A DNA stretch of 64,000 nucleotides from HGM05190 sp964394205. Lineage in GTDB: Bacteria > Bacteroidota > Bacteroidia > Bacteroidales > Muribaculaceae. Numbering within the stretch: the stretch's first letter is position 1; each line of letters starts with the position of its first letter. Below, in pieces: positions 8,614 through 17,202 of the stretch. The stretch covers positions 1-64,000 of the forward strand of contig CAYMVS010000002.1 in assembly GCA_964394205.1 (NCBI GenBank), written 5' to 3'. The notes below the pieces were generated by a model. It had not been told where the DNA came from, ran no database searches, and saw nothing but the letters and a program-made list of their open reading frames with translations. Position numbers and translations under genes: made by a program.

Positions 8614-9375
8614 ATGGCCGGCACACTGTTCATAGTCCCGACCCCGGTCGGCAATCTCGACGACATGACCCCACGGGCCGTCGAGACACTAAGAAATGTC
8701 TCGCGAGTGCTCTGTGAAGACACACGCACCTCGGCTGTGCTCATGCGTCATTTTGAGATTGACACCCCGTGTGTCAGCTTCCACAAGTTTAACGAGCACG
8801 ACAGTGTCGACAGCATTGTCGACCTCATTGAGGCCGGTCAGGATATAGCCCTGGTGAGCGATGCAGGCACCCCCGGCATCAGCGACCCTGGATTCCTGTT
8901 GTCGCGCGAGTGTCGCCGGCGTGGACTGACAGCCACAACCCTTCCCGGAGCCACAGCCTTTGTCCCGGCGCTGGTCAACTCGGGTCTCCCCTGCGAGCGC
9001 TTTTGTTTTGAGGGATTTCTTCCTCCCAAAAAGGGTCGCCAGTCGCGTCTTGCCGAGCTCGCCGCGCGTCCCATGACCAGCATCGTCTACGAGTCACCGC
9101 TCCGTCTGGTCAAAACACTGCAGCAACTGGCCGATGTGTGTGGCCCCGACCGGCAGGCATCAGTGTCGCGCGAGATCTCCAAGATTCATGAATCGACACA
9201 AAGAGGAACTCTAAAAGAGCTTGCCGATTATTTTTCATTGAACAATCCAAAAGGTGAAATTGTTATAATAATTGGTGGAAAAGAGGAAGAATCGCGCGCT
9301 GGCAGTCACCGGAACAAATACCGCGACACCAACGCCGGCCATCCCAACGAGCCATCCAATTCAGACAGAATCTGA
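8614..9375 (+). CDS. rsmI: 16S rRNA (cytidine(1402)-2'-O)-methyltransferase
   Basis: A tetrapyrrole-methylase-fold enzyme that uses S-adenosylmethionine to methylate the ribose of C1402 in the decoding centre of 16S rRNA. The signature motifs are present: IVPTPVGNLDDMTPRA near the N-terminus, CEDTRTS, SDAGTPGISDPG (about residues 85-96) and LPGATAFVPAL. The core ends at about residue 228 with GEIVIIIGG. A further 25 hydrophilic residues rich in Arg, Asn and Ser follow and are probably disordered. The gene starts three bases after the preceding acidic-protein gene. Confidence 0.93.
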   Translation: MAGTLFIVPTPVGNLDDMTPRAVETLRNVSRVLCEDTRTSAVLMRHFEIDTPCVSFHKFNEHDSVDSIVDLIEAGQDIALVSDAGTPGISDPGFLLSRECRRRGLTATTLPGATAFVPALVNSGLPCERFCFEGFLPPKKGRQSRLAELAARPMTSIVYESPLRLVKTLQQLADVCGPDRQASVSREISKIHESTQRGTLKELADYFSLNNPKGEIVIIIGGKEEESRAGSHRNKYRDTNAGHPNEPSNSDRI

Positions 9376-9434
9376 TCCACCCCATTCTCACATAGCTATA
9401 AATCAAAAACTCAGAATATTCTAACCAAAGTAAT

Positions 9435-10322
9435 ATGAAAAAGATCGCTTTACTTTCAATGGTTGTGGCCGCCTCGGTCGCCACAACATCGTGCAACGGT
9501 GACAAACTGCGTCAGGCAGAGACAGAAAACGCCGAGCTGACCGCTCAAGTTTCCGAACAACGCGCCATGCAGGACAGCCTTTTGGTTCTGTTCAACGACA
9601 TCTCCGACGGCATGGCCCAAATCAAAGACCTTGAAAAGATTATCTCAGCGCCTACCAACCTCTCTACCGAGTCAAACGAGCGCAAAGAGCAAATCAAAAA
9701 TGACATGATAGCCATCCAGCAGGCCCTCCAGGAGCGTCGTCAGCGCCTTGAGCAGCTTGAGGCTCAGCTGTCAAAACTCGGTGGCCAAAACAAAGAGCTG
9801 CTTCGGACAATCGATAATCTCAAAGCACAGATTGCCGATCAGCAAACCGAGATTGCAACTCTCACCAACCAGCTTGCATCGGCCAACATTCAAATTCAAA
9901 ATCTTGGCACACAGGTTACCAACCTCCACACAACCGTTGACTCGCTCAACACCGGTCTTGCCGCCGAGCAACAGGCCCGTCAGAAAGCACAAGAGCAAAA
10001 TGCACGTCTCGATGCCGAGGCCAACGCCTGCTACTATGTGATCGGCACCGACAAAGAGCTTAAGTCACACGGCATTATTCAAAAGAAATTCCTCGGCAAA
10101 ACAAAGGTTATGAAAGGTGACCCCGACATGGCTTACTTCACAACAGCCGATATGCGCACCTTTACAACCATCCCCACCCACTCAAAGAAAGCCGAGATAA
10201 TGAGCGGACAACCCAAAGACTCTTACCAGATCGTTGACCAAAACGGCCAAAAGGTTATCCAGATCACCAATCCCACCCGTTTCTGGCAAATGTCACGCTA
10301 CCTCATCATAAAAGTTGATTGA
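9435..10322 (+). CDS. Coiled-coil lipoprotein (Cbp1-like adhesin candidate)
   Basis: A 295-residue lipoprotein. The signal sequence ends in a lipobox, ATTSC, with the lipidated Cys near residue 20. Residues about 25-190 are an almost uninterrupted coiled coil rich in Gln, Glu, Leu and Ala. A C-terminal globular domain of about 95 residues begins at NACYYVIGTDKELK. This architecture (lipobox, long coiled coil, small C-terminal domain) is shared with Bacteroidales proteins annotated as Cbp1-family collagen-binding adhesins. I assign that relation from memory of the C-terminal pattern and cannot confirm binding. Asp, Ser and Thr near the start could be O-glycosylation sites of the Bacteroides D-S/T type. 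It is monocistronic and is followed by a strong terminator. Confidence 0.8.
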   Translation: MKKIALLSMVVAASVATTSCNGDKLRQAETENAELTAQVSEQRAMQDSLLVLFNDISDGMAQIKDLEKIISAPTNLSTESNERKEQIKNDMIAIQQALQERRQRLEQLEAQLSKLGGQNKELLRTIDNLKAQIADQQTEIATLTNQLASANIQIQNLGTQVTNLHTTVDSLNTGLAAEQQARQKAQEQNARLDAEANACYYVIGTDKELKSHGIIQKKFLGKTKVMKGDPDMAYFTTADMRTFTTIPTHSKKAEIMSGQPKDSYQIVDQNGQKVIQITNPTRFWQMSRYLIIKVD

Positions 10323-10342
10323 TAGCAATCAGGAATATAAAA

Positions 10343-10400
10343 AAGAACCTGCTTTATTCACGCCCTCTCAACAGGCAGAATAAAGCAGGTTCTTTTTTTT
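10343..10400. terminator. Bidirectional terminator between the lipoprotein gene and nqrF
   Basis: A perfect 17-bp inverted repeat (10343-10359 and 10378-10394) with an 18-base loop, followed by eight T on the plus strand and preceded by an A-tract that serves the minus strand. It closes both the lipoprotein gene and the nqr operon. Confidence 0.9.
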
Positions 10401-10430
10401 GATGTTTTCTCTTTTGGTCAGCCCGGTTGG

Positions 10431-11741
10431 TTATCCGCCAAAGTTGTCATAGTGGATATTTTCAGGGTCGACACCGAGCGAGTCAAGCATACCCTCGACA
10501 GCTTTACTCATTGGGCCGGGGCCACACATGTAGTACTCGATATCTTCAGGATTCTCATGATCCTTGAGATAGGTGTCATAAATCACCTGATGAACAAAGC
10601 CGGGAGTGTATTTGACACCGGCAGCGTCGGCCGCCGGGTCGGGACGGTCGAGAGCGAGGTGGAAGTGGAAATTGGGAAACTCCTTTTCCAGCTCGAGAAA
10701 ATCATTGAGATAGAACACCTCATTGAGGGCACGGGCGCCATAAAAGTAATCCATGCGTCGGTCGGTTGTGTGAAGTGTCTTTGTCATATACATGATTTGA
10801 GCACGCAGGGGAGCCATGCCGGCACCGCCACCAATCCACATCATGTCTTTCTTAGAGTCAAAAATCGGGTGGAAATCGCCGTAAGGGCCACTCATCATCA
10901 CCTTGTCGCCGGGCTTGAGGGTGAAGATGTAGCTTGAGGCTATGCCCGGGGGTACATCCTGAAATCCAACCTCAGGTTTGGGTTTGGATGGAGGCGTGGC
11001 GATACGTACAGTCAGCATTATGCGGTCGCCCTCGGCCGGATAGTTGGCCATTGAGTAAGCGCGGACGGTTGTCTCGGTGTTGACACACGAAAGGGTGAAA
11101 AGCCCGAATTTCTCCCATGCCGGCAGATACTCCTCGCCAATCGATGCCTTGTCGATGTCGCGATCATAAGTCATCGAGTAAGGCGGAATCTTAATCTGAG
11201 CGTATGAGCCGGGGATAAAGTCCATGTGCTCGCCCGGGGGAAGCGCCACGATAAACTCCTTGATAAACGTGGCCACGTTATTGTTTGAGATAACAGTACA
11301 TTCCCACTCCTTGATGTCGAGCACCGAGGCGGGCACACCGATCTTCATGTTTTCTTTCACCTTGACCTGACATCCCAGTCGCCAGTGGTCCTGCACCTGA
11401 CGGCGCGTAAAGTGCACTTTCTCGGTCGGGAGGATGTCGCCGCCACCTTCAAATACCTGAACCTTGCACTGACCGCAGCTACCTTTGCCGCCACAGGCCG
11501 ACGGCAGAAAGATATTCTGATTGGCAAGTGTTGACAGCAGGGATCCACCGGCGGGAGCCTCCACATCCTTGTCGCCGTTGATGTTGATGGTCACCGAGCC
11601 GCTGTGGACCAGAAAGTGTTTGGCCGTGAGCAGCACAATGACAAGAAGGAGAGTGATCAGCAGGAAAATCCCCACGCCGCTCAGCATAGTGAGCGAGGAA
11701 TTGCCCGCAACAGACTGAAGCAATATATATTGAAGTGTCAT
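10431..11741 (-). CDS. nqrF: Na+-translocating NADH:quinone oxidoreductase subunit F
   Basis: The electron-input subunit (436 residues). It oxidises NADH and passes electrons through FAD and a 2Fe-2S cluster to the membrane subunits. One N-terminal transmembrane helix (about 20-43) is followed by a ferredoxin domain with cluster ligands C83, C89, C92 and C124 (spacing C-x5-C-x2-C-x31-C). The FAD-binding motif is RAYSMAN, and the NADH-binding fold carries GGGAGMAPLR. The length fits subunits from other bacteria. It is the last gene of the six-gene operon, seven bases after nqrE. Confidence 0.97.
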   Translation of the reverse strand: MTLQYILLQSVAGNSSLTMLSGVGIFLLITLLLVIVLLTAKHFLVHSGSVTININGDKDVEAPAGGSLLSTLANQNIFLPSACGGKGSCGQCKVQVFEGGGDILPTEKVHFTRRQVQDHWRLGCQVKVKENMKIGVPASVLDIKEWECTVISNNNVATFIKEFIVALPPGEHMDFIPGSYAQIKIPPYSMTYDRDIDKASIGEEYLPAWEKFGLFTLSCVNTETTVRAYSMANYPAEGDRIMLTVRIATPPSKPKPEVGFQDVPPGIASSYIFTLKPGDKVMMSGPYGDFHPIFDSKKDMMWIGGGAGMAPLRAQIMYMTKTLHTTDRRMDYFYGARALNEVFYLNDFLELEKEFPNFHFHLALDRPDPAADAAGVKYTPGFVHQVIYDTYLKDHENPEDIEYYMCGPGPMSKAVEGMLDSLGVDPENIHYDNFGG

Positions 11742-11748
11742 AACTCAG

Positions 11749-12366
11749 TTAGATTTTTATGCCTAAGAAACTCATGAAAGCGATACCCATCAGCGCCGTG
11801 ACAATAAAGGTGATGCCGATGCCACGCAGGGGGGCGGGAATCTTGCTGTAGGTTGCAAGACGCTCGCGTATGGCGGCGATAGCCACAATAGCCAAAAGCC
11901 AGCCGAGCCCCCATCCGGCGCCGGCACATCCGGCAGTCACAATGCTGTCAAAGCCTCGTTGCTGCATGAACAGCGACCCGCCGAGAATGGCACAGTTGAC
12001 CGCGATGAGCGGCAGAAAGATACCTAACGAGGAGTAGAGGGCCGGAGAGTATTTCTCAACCGCCATCTCTACCAACTGGGTCATCGAGGCGATGACTGCT
12101 ATAAACATTATCAGCGACAGAAACGACAGGTCGACATCGGCAAACTCAGGGCCGAGCCAGATCAAGGCGCCGGCTCTCAGAACGTAGGTCTCAAGAAGGT
12201 AGTTGATGGGGAGCGTGATAACGAGCATGAACGTCACAGCCACACCCAGGCCAAAAGCCGTCTTCACATTCTTTGAAACCGCCAGAAATGAACACATGCC
12301 CAGGAAATAGGCAAAGATCATGTTGTCGACAAATATCGAGCGTATAAATAGATTCAAATTTTCCAT
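11749..12366 (-). CDS. nqrE: Na+-translocating NADH:quinone oxidoreductase subunit E
   Basis: An integral membrane subunit (205 residues, six predicted helices) of the NQR sodium pump and a member of the NqrD/NqrE family. The start MENLNLFIRSIFVDNMIFAYFLGMC-like is typical; each of the D and E subunits supplies a conserved Cys that in known structures binds an intramembrane iron or 2Fe-2S centre (family knowledge), and Cys residues are present in the first helix (FLGMCS) and in the later VTAGCAGAG. It starts 36 bases after nqrD ends. Confidence 0.96.
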   Translation of the reverse strand: MENLNLFIRSIFVDNMIFAYFLGMCSFLAVSKNVKTAFGLGVAVTFMLVITLPINYLLETYVLRAGALIWLGPEFADVDLSFLSLIMFIAVIASMTQLVEMAVEKYSPALYSSLGIFLPLIAVNCAILGGSLFMQQRGFDSIVTAGCAGAGWGLGWLLAIVAIAAIRERLATYSKIPAPLRGIGITFIVTALMGIAFMSFLGIKI

Positions 12367-12402
12367 TTTCTGTTGATGTTAGAGTGGATATGGTAAGACA
12401 GC

Positions 12403-13029
12403 TCATTGGTCTTGGAGCTCCTTGTTGCGGCTACGGTGAACCCAAATGATGCAGGCCACCACGATGAGAGCCATGGGTGGCAAAATCATCAGGCCATTGT
12501 TGACATAGCCATGCTCGTAGGCTGCCGGGGGTATCACGTCATAGCCCAACAGAGAGCCTGAACCGAGCAACTCACGGAAGAAACCGACAATGACAAGGAT
12601 GATGGCATAGCCGACACCGTTGCCCACGCCGTCAAGAAACGAAGGCCAAGGCCGGTTGGCCATGGCAAAGGCCTCGAGTCGACCCATGAGAATACAGTTG
12701 GTGATAATCAAGCCTATAAACACCGACAGCTGCTTGCTCGCGTCGTAGGCGTATGCCTTGAGCAACTGATCGACGATCACCACAAGACCGGCCACAACCA
12801 CCAGTTGCACGATGATGCGGATATTTGTCGGGATGGTGTTTCTGAGCAACGAGATGATAACATTTGAAAACGCAAGGACGGCGGTCACCGAGATGCCCAT
12901 CACAATAGCGGGCTCGAGCTTGGCTGTGACAGCCAGCACCGAGCATATACCAAGCACCTGAACGATGACAGGATTGTCCTTGGAAAAAGGATTGAAAAGG
13001 ACTGAACGATTGTTGATTTTTTCTGCCAT
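12403..13029 (-). CDS. nqrD: Na+-translocating NADH:quinone oxidoreductase subunit D
   Basis: A membrane subunit (208 residues) paired with NqrE in an inverted-topology arrangement. The start MAEKINNRSVLFNPFSKDNP and the segment VLGICSVLAVT are family-typical, as is LIITNCILMGRLEAF, which carries the second conserved Cys. It lies nine bases downstream of nqrC and 36 bases upstream of nqrE in the same operon. Confidence 0.96.
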   Translation of the reverse strand: MAEKINNRSVLFNPFSKDNPVIVQVLGICSVLAVTAKLEPAIVMGISVTAVLAFSNVIISLLRNTIPTNIRIIVQLVVVAGLVVIVDQLLKAYAYDASKQLSVFIGLIITNCILMGRLEAFAMANRPWPSFLDGVGNGVGYAIILVIVGFFRELLGSGSLLGYDVIPPAAYEHGYVNNGLMILPPMALIVVACIIWVHRSRNKELQDQ

Positions 13030-13038
13030 GACTGAAGG

Positions 13039-13749
13039 TTACTTAAGTGATTTCAAAAATTGTTGATAAGGACGCAGGCTGTTGGCAAGCATTGTCGAGA
13101 CACCCGTAGATGTGATTGTGCCACCCGAGATGGCATCGACATAATCCTGGCCGGGAGCCGGTTTCAATCCCTTTTTGAGAACGGCAATCGAGGTGAAGTC
13201 GCCATTTTCGTTAAAGAGTGACTTACCGTCAAACTGATCGCTGAAAAACGACTTTTCTATCTCTGCGCCAAGCCCCGGGGTCTCCCCCTGATGAGCGAAA
13301 TAGGCTCCATAGACTGTCAGACCATCGCTGTTCATAGCGATATATCCCCATATCGGGCCCCAAAGTCCCGCGCCATACATCGGCAGGATGTATTTCAACT
13401 GACCGTCGGAGGGAACACGACAAACAAACACCGGCAGCTGTCGCTCATTCTCTTTAAGTTTCACCTGAGCGGCAACATCGACATCAAACGCGTTTCCCTC
13501 GACGCGCTCGCCGCGAGAGTCAACAATGAACTGCTCGACGATGAGCTTCTCGTAGGTCTGACGAACCGAGTCGGATGCCGGGACGACATGGACCGACGCA
13601 AGAATCTGCTTCATCTTGTCGGCGCTGATATTCTCGTTCTGACGCTCACGCAACGAGAGCGAGGTAAACGCCAACCCGGTGCCGACAATCAACACCAGCA
13701 CTATTATATAAATGATGGTGTATATATTACTCTGTTTATTAATAGCCAT
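13039..13749 (-). CDS. nqrC: Na+-translocating NADH:quinone oxidoreductase subunit C
   Basis: The subunit that carries a covalently bound FMN on the outer side of the membrane (236 residues). An N-terminal transmembrane helix (about 10-30) is followed by an FMN-binding domain. The flavinylation site is usually written SGAT; here the corresponding run is S208-G-G-T211, so the third position is Gly rather than Ala while the acceptor Thr is kept. Flavin transferase (ApbE) is needed to load FMN and is not in the window. The gene lies 15 bases after nqrB. Confidence 0.95.
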   Translation of the reverse strand: MAINKQSNIYTIIYIIVLVLIVGTGLAFTSLSLRERQNENISADKMKQILASVHVVPASDSVRQTYEKLIVEQFIVDSRGERVEGNAFDVDVAAQVKLKENERQLPVFVCRVPSDGQLKYILPMYGAGLWGPIWGYIAMNSDGLTVYGAYFAHQGETPGLGAEIEKSFFSDQFDGKSLFNENGDFTSIAVLKKGLKPAPGQDYVDAISGGTITSTGVSTMLANSLRPYQQFLKSLK

Positions 13750-13764
13750 AATAAAGATCGTGTT

Positions 13765-14979
13765 TTAAACGTTTTGACTAACCTTGGCGCGAGACAAGCG
13801 GCGCGAGATGTTGACCTGAACCACACAATAATCAATGAGCGGTGCAAAGGCATTCATCAACAGCACTGCCAGCATAGCCCCCTCGGGATAACCATTGTTG
13901 TAGGTGCGTATGAGTACCGCGATGACTCCGGTCAGGAAACCGTAGATGAACTTGCCGACACCGGTGCGCGAGGCTGTGACCGGGTCGGTCGCCATAAACA
14001 CTGCCGCAAAGGCAAAACCGCCGTAAAGCAATTGGTCGAGAGGCGACAGGAATGACGCCGGATAGGTTGGCGTGGCAAAGATATTGGCAATCCACCCCAT
14101 CAGCAGACCGCCGGCAAACACCGACAGCATGATGCGCCACGAGGCGATCCCGGCCGACAGAAGTATAACCGCACCGATGAGAATACACAATGTCGAGGTC
14201 TCGCCAAAAGAGCCCGGTATAAGACCGATGAAAGCATCCCACGAGGAGATCGGGTCGCCAACGATGTTGCGCAGTGTCAACACACCCTCGGTGTGGGTGG
14301 CGATCTGCCCCAACGGGGTCGCTCCCGATATACCGTCGGCAAAATTCACTGTACCTCCAAGACCGCATATCGGACCCGACGAGATGAACACACTGTCGCC
14401 ACTCATTTGTGCCGGGTAGGCAAAGAAGAGGAACGCGCGGGCCACCAACGCCACATTAAAAATATTATAACCTGTACCGCCAAACACCTCTTTTGCAAAG
14501 ACAACGGCAAAAGCGGTTGCCACGGCGAGCATCCACAGCGGGGTCTCGATCGGGCATATAAGCGGAATCAGGATACCTGTCACAAGAAAGCCCTCCTGAA
14601 TCTCTTCATGACGCCATTGGGCCACGACAAACTCGATGCCAAGACCTACAACGTAGGTGACAACAATGCGCGGCAATATCGCCAGAAAGCCATAAAGCAA
14701 CATCTGCCACATAGACATGTCGACTCCCGAGCCTAACGCGTTTTGATAACCGGTGTTATACATTCCCATTATCAGACACGGCATCAAAGCCAGCACCACG
14801 ATTATCATCAGTCGTTTTGAGTCAAAATTGTCGTGAATGTGTGAGCCTGATGTCGAGGTGGTGTTGGGGGTGAACAGGAATGTCTCAAACCCGTCAAACA
14901 CCGACTCAAATGCGTGTAACTTGCCGCCCTCACTGAAGGCGGGTTTCACACGGTCAATATATTTCTTTAAAAATTTCAT
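13765..14979 (-). CDS. nqrB: Na+-translocating NADH:quinone oxidoreductase subunit B
   Basis: The largest membrane subunit (404 residues from the ATG at 14979), which carries a second covalent FMN and riboflavin and takes part in Na+ translocation. The flavinylation motif is intact as SGAT, with acceptor T221. About ten hydrophobic helices are seen; the N-terminal segment contains the typical HIHDNFDSKRLM. An in-frame TTG six bases upstream was not used because the ATG gives the usual MKFLKKYID start. It is 17 bases downstream of nqrA. Confidence 0.96.
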   Translation of the reverse strand: MKFLKKYIDRVKPAFSEGGKLHAFESVFDGFETFLFTPNTTSTSGSHIHDNFDSKRLMIIVVLALMPCLIMGMYNTGYQNALGSGVDMSMWQMLLYGFLAILPRIVVTYVVGLGIEFVVAQWRHEEIQEGFLVTGILIPLICPIETPLWMLAVATAFAVVFAKEVFGGTGYNIFNVALVARAFLFFAYPAQMSGDSVFISSGPICGLGGTVNFADGISGATPLGQIATHTEGVLTLRNIVGDPISSWDAFIGLIPGSFGETSTLCILIGAVILLSAGIASWRIMLSVFAGGLLMGWIANIFATPTYPASFLSPLDQLLYGGFAFAAVFMATDPVTASRTGVGKFIYGFLTGVIAVLIRTYNNGYPEGAMLAVLLMNAFAPLIDYCVVQVNISRRLSRAKVSQNV

Positions 14980-14996
14980 AATCAAATGGATTAAGG

Positions 14997-16334
14997 TTAT
15001 GCCTCCTCGCGGCGCAGGTAGTCAAGACCGTCTCTGACGAGTTTCTGCAACTCCAGTTTGGAGGGATCCACATATTCACAAAGAGCGACATCTTCGGGTG
15101 CGATCTCATATATTCCCAATTGCTCCATGCGGTCAATGTCTCGTGAATTGATCGCCTTGAAAAGATATTCAGGCAATATATCCATGGGGAGCACCTTGTC
15201 ATACACCCCCGACATGATCATAGCCCGTCGGCCACCATGGATGCGGGCATCGGGCCTGAACAATTTTTTGAGGAAGTGACCCGGGAACGAGCGGCTCTCG
15301 CTCATCTTGTCGGGAGCCATCGAGGCCCACCCCATAAACTCATCGGCATCGTCGCCCTCGGGGATGACGGTCACCTGACGGTAAGGGAAATGCAGATAGC
15401 CCGACAAGTCGGTTTTAACGCCGGTCAACACATTTCCGGCAATCACCCTCAGGTGGGCGGTATCACTGTCCAACTGGTTTTTGAGCAATGATGTCAGATC
15501 GGCGCCAATCACAGTATTAACAAGGCGCGGGGCTTTCAGCTCCGAGCCGGTCAAAGCGACAGTCGTGTTCATGTCGACCACCCCATCTTTCATCATTCGT
15601 CCAATACGGTACAGAGTCGTCACATCAAGAGTCCAGATTGTCTCCCCCTTGTTGACCGGCGCTATATTGGCAGCCTGAATACCGGCATTGCCAGCCGGAT
15701 GGGGACCGGCAACATCGACCATGACGGCACCCTCCACATCAACATCAGACCCCGCGGGGACAGACAGGTAAACCTCGCCCGTGGTCAGTTGGCTGAGCGC
15801 TTTCACACCGGCCGCCAACACCGCCTGGTCATAGCTCTCTATCGCCGGCATGCAGGCCAATGGCGCCGTGTCGAGCGCCGTTACAAAAATGTCGCGTGGT
15901 GTCTTGTCGACAACGGGTACAATATCGTAGGGCCGCTGTCTCATCATCGCCCACAGGCCGTAGCTCTGCATCGCGTCCTTTATCGAGGCGGCATCAGCGG
16001 CCGGTTTCCCGACATTAAACGTGGCCGGGTCTTGAAAGGCCGGCTCGACCTCGATGCGTTCAATCTTACGACGCAGGCCGCGAACGACGGCTTTCACCGT
16101 TCCCGTCACGGGCGACACAATCTTGACAGTCTCGACATTCTTATCTCTTAATAACGGATCGCCTGCCTTGACCGAATCACCCTCTCTCACCTCGGCCTTA
16201 GGGACAAAACCGGGATAGTCGTCGGGAATCAAGGCAACGATTTGTGGCTCGACTCTTGTCGCCGCGACAGCTGCATCAACCGCTCCGGCAAGGTGCAAGT
16301 CCAAACCACGCTTTACAGTAAGTTGCTTTCTCAT
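14997..16334 (-). CDS. nqrA: Na+-translocating NADH:quinone oxidoreductase subunit A
   Basis: The peripheral cytoplasmic subunit (445 residues) that lies close to the quinone site in known complexes. The start MRKQLTVKRGLDLHLAGAVD and the biotinyl-lipoyl-like fold (VREGDSVKAGDPLL, IVSPVTGTVKAV) are diagnostic. It is the first gene of nqrABCDEF; all six genes are on the minus strand with gaps of 7-36 bases and form one operon. The operon couples NADH oxidation to quinone reduction and Na+ export. Confidence 0.96.
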   Translation of the reverse strand: MRKQLTVKRGLDLHLAGAVDAAVAATRVEPQIVALIPDDYPGFVPKAEVREGDSVKAGDPLLRDKNVETVKIVSPVTGTVKAVVRGLRRKIERIEVEPAFQDPATFNVGKPAADAASIKDAMQSYGLWAMMRQRPYDIVPVVDKTPRDIFVTALDTAPLACMPAIESYDQAVLAAGVKALSQLTTGEVYLSVPAGSDVDVEGAVMVDVAGPHPAGNAGIQAANIAPVNKGETIWTLDVTTLYRIGRMMKDGVVDMNTTVALTGSELKAPRLVNTVIGADLTSLLKNQLDSDTAHLRVIAGNVLTGVKTDLSGYLHFPYRQVTVIPEGDDADEFMGWASMAPDKMSESRSFPGHFLKKLFRPDARIHGGRRAMIMSGVYDKVLPMDILPEYLFKAINSRDIDRMEQLGIYEIAPEDVALCEYVDPSKLELQKLVRDGLDYLRREEA

Positions 16335-16365
16335 CAGTAACTCTAAATAAAACCTAATTAAAGTG

Positions 16366-16373
16366 CAAAATTA
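16366..16373 (-). promoter_or_regulatory. Putative -7 box for the nqr operon
   Basis: On the minus strand the sequence reads TAATTTTG, 31 bases before the nqrA ATG. No TTTG is visible at the standard distance upstream. The rest of the 16335-16544 spacer is AT-rich and holds nothing else that I can support. Confidence 0.55.
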
Positions 16374-16544
16374 AACATTTTTCACCAATAGCCATCCTCA
16401 TCCTGAAAATTTCTTAATTTTTTGACCCGACACTAAGGGCGATATGTTAAATCCACATTTTTTAAGAACTATTATCGTCACCACGCGTTTATAAATTAAA
16501 TAATTTAAAACAATTAAAACAAACCTTTATCAACAGACACAACT

Positions 16545-17039
16545 ATGAAACGTTTAATTTACACTCTGTTAGCGCTACCACTGCTGATGCTTGCCTCTTG
16601 TAGCAACGATGACGATCTTCCTCAGGTTGATTTTGATGTCTCATTCTCGGGCGCGACAAATGTCGACGGCACATTTTATATTGTCAAAGGCGACCAGCTG
16701 ACGGTCGATGAAATCACCGTCACCCCCGAGGCCGGCACCAAACAGGCCACAATCGGCGCGGTTTCCTATATTTGGGACTACATACCCTACGGCACTGTCA
16801 TTGAGTCACCTTTCACCATGTCATTGCAAACGAGCAACCTCCCCGTCGGCCGTCACGTATTGCAGATGGAGGCCTCGATACTTCAAGTGGATAAAGCCAT
16901 TGGCATGGCCTACTTCTCCTACCCTGTTGTCATTGTAGAGTCGGCCGAGGATATTCCTACCGATGGCACTGTAGCCACAGCCGTCATCAACGATGCCAAA
17001 CCCACCATCCGCTCGGGCACAGGCGCCAAATTTGACTGA
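16545..17039 (+). CDS. Small lipoprotein with an Ig-like fold pattern
   Basis: A 164-residue protein with a lipoprotein signal sequence ending in LASC (Cys at about 19), followed by Ser-Asn-Asp-Asp-Asp. The mature part is alternating strand-like sequence (for example GTFYIVKGDQLTVDEITVTP and PVGRHVLQMEASI) suggestive of a beta-sandwich. I do not recognise the family. It stands alone between the divergent nqr operon and a strong terminator. An acidic run directly after the lipidated Cys resembles the surface-export signal reported for Bacteroidetes lipoproteins, so surface exposure is possible. Confidence 0.75.
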   Translation: MKRLIYTLLALPLLMLASCSNDDDLPQVDFDVSFSGATNVDGTFYIVKGDQLTVDEITVTPEAGTKQATIGAVSYIWDYIPYGTVIESPFTMSLQTSNLPVGRHVLQMEASILQVDKAIGMAYFSYPVVIVESAEDIPTDGTVATAVINDAKPTIRSGTGAKFD

Positions 17040-17064
17040 CAGAAACCGACTGAAACATATCTTA

Positions 17065-17111
17065 CACTGACAGCGACTGCCTCTTTGAGGTGGTCGCTGT
17101 CAGTGCTTTTT
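17065..17111 (+). terminator. Terminator of the small lipoprotein gene
   Basis: A 13-bp inverted repeat, CACTGACAGCGAC at 17065-17077 and its complement at 17093-17105, with a 15-base loop and a CTTTTT tail. Confidence 0.88.
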
Positions 17112-17142
17112 CAACAACATTTGGAAAAAACAGGCATGAGTG

Positions 17143-17174
17143 TTTGTCCGATGAAAAAAAATTATATAAATTCG
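17143..17174 (+). promoter_or_regulatory. Putative promoter of the pRiA4b ORF-3-like gene
   Basis: TTTG at 17143-17146, a 20-bp spacer and TAAATTCG at 17167-17174. The -7 box differs from TAnnTTTG at one position. The ATG is 28 bases downstream at 17203. Confidence 0.55.
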
Positions 17175-17202
17175 CATTCATAAACACAAACCCGCTTTAT
17201 CT

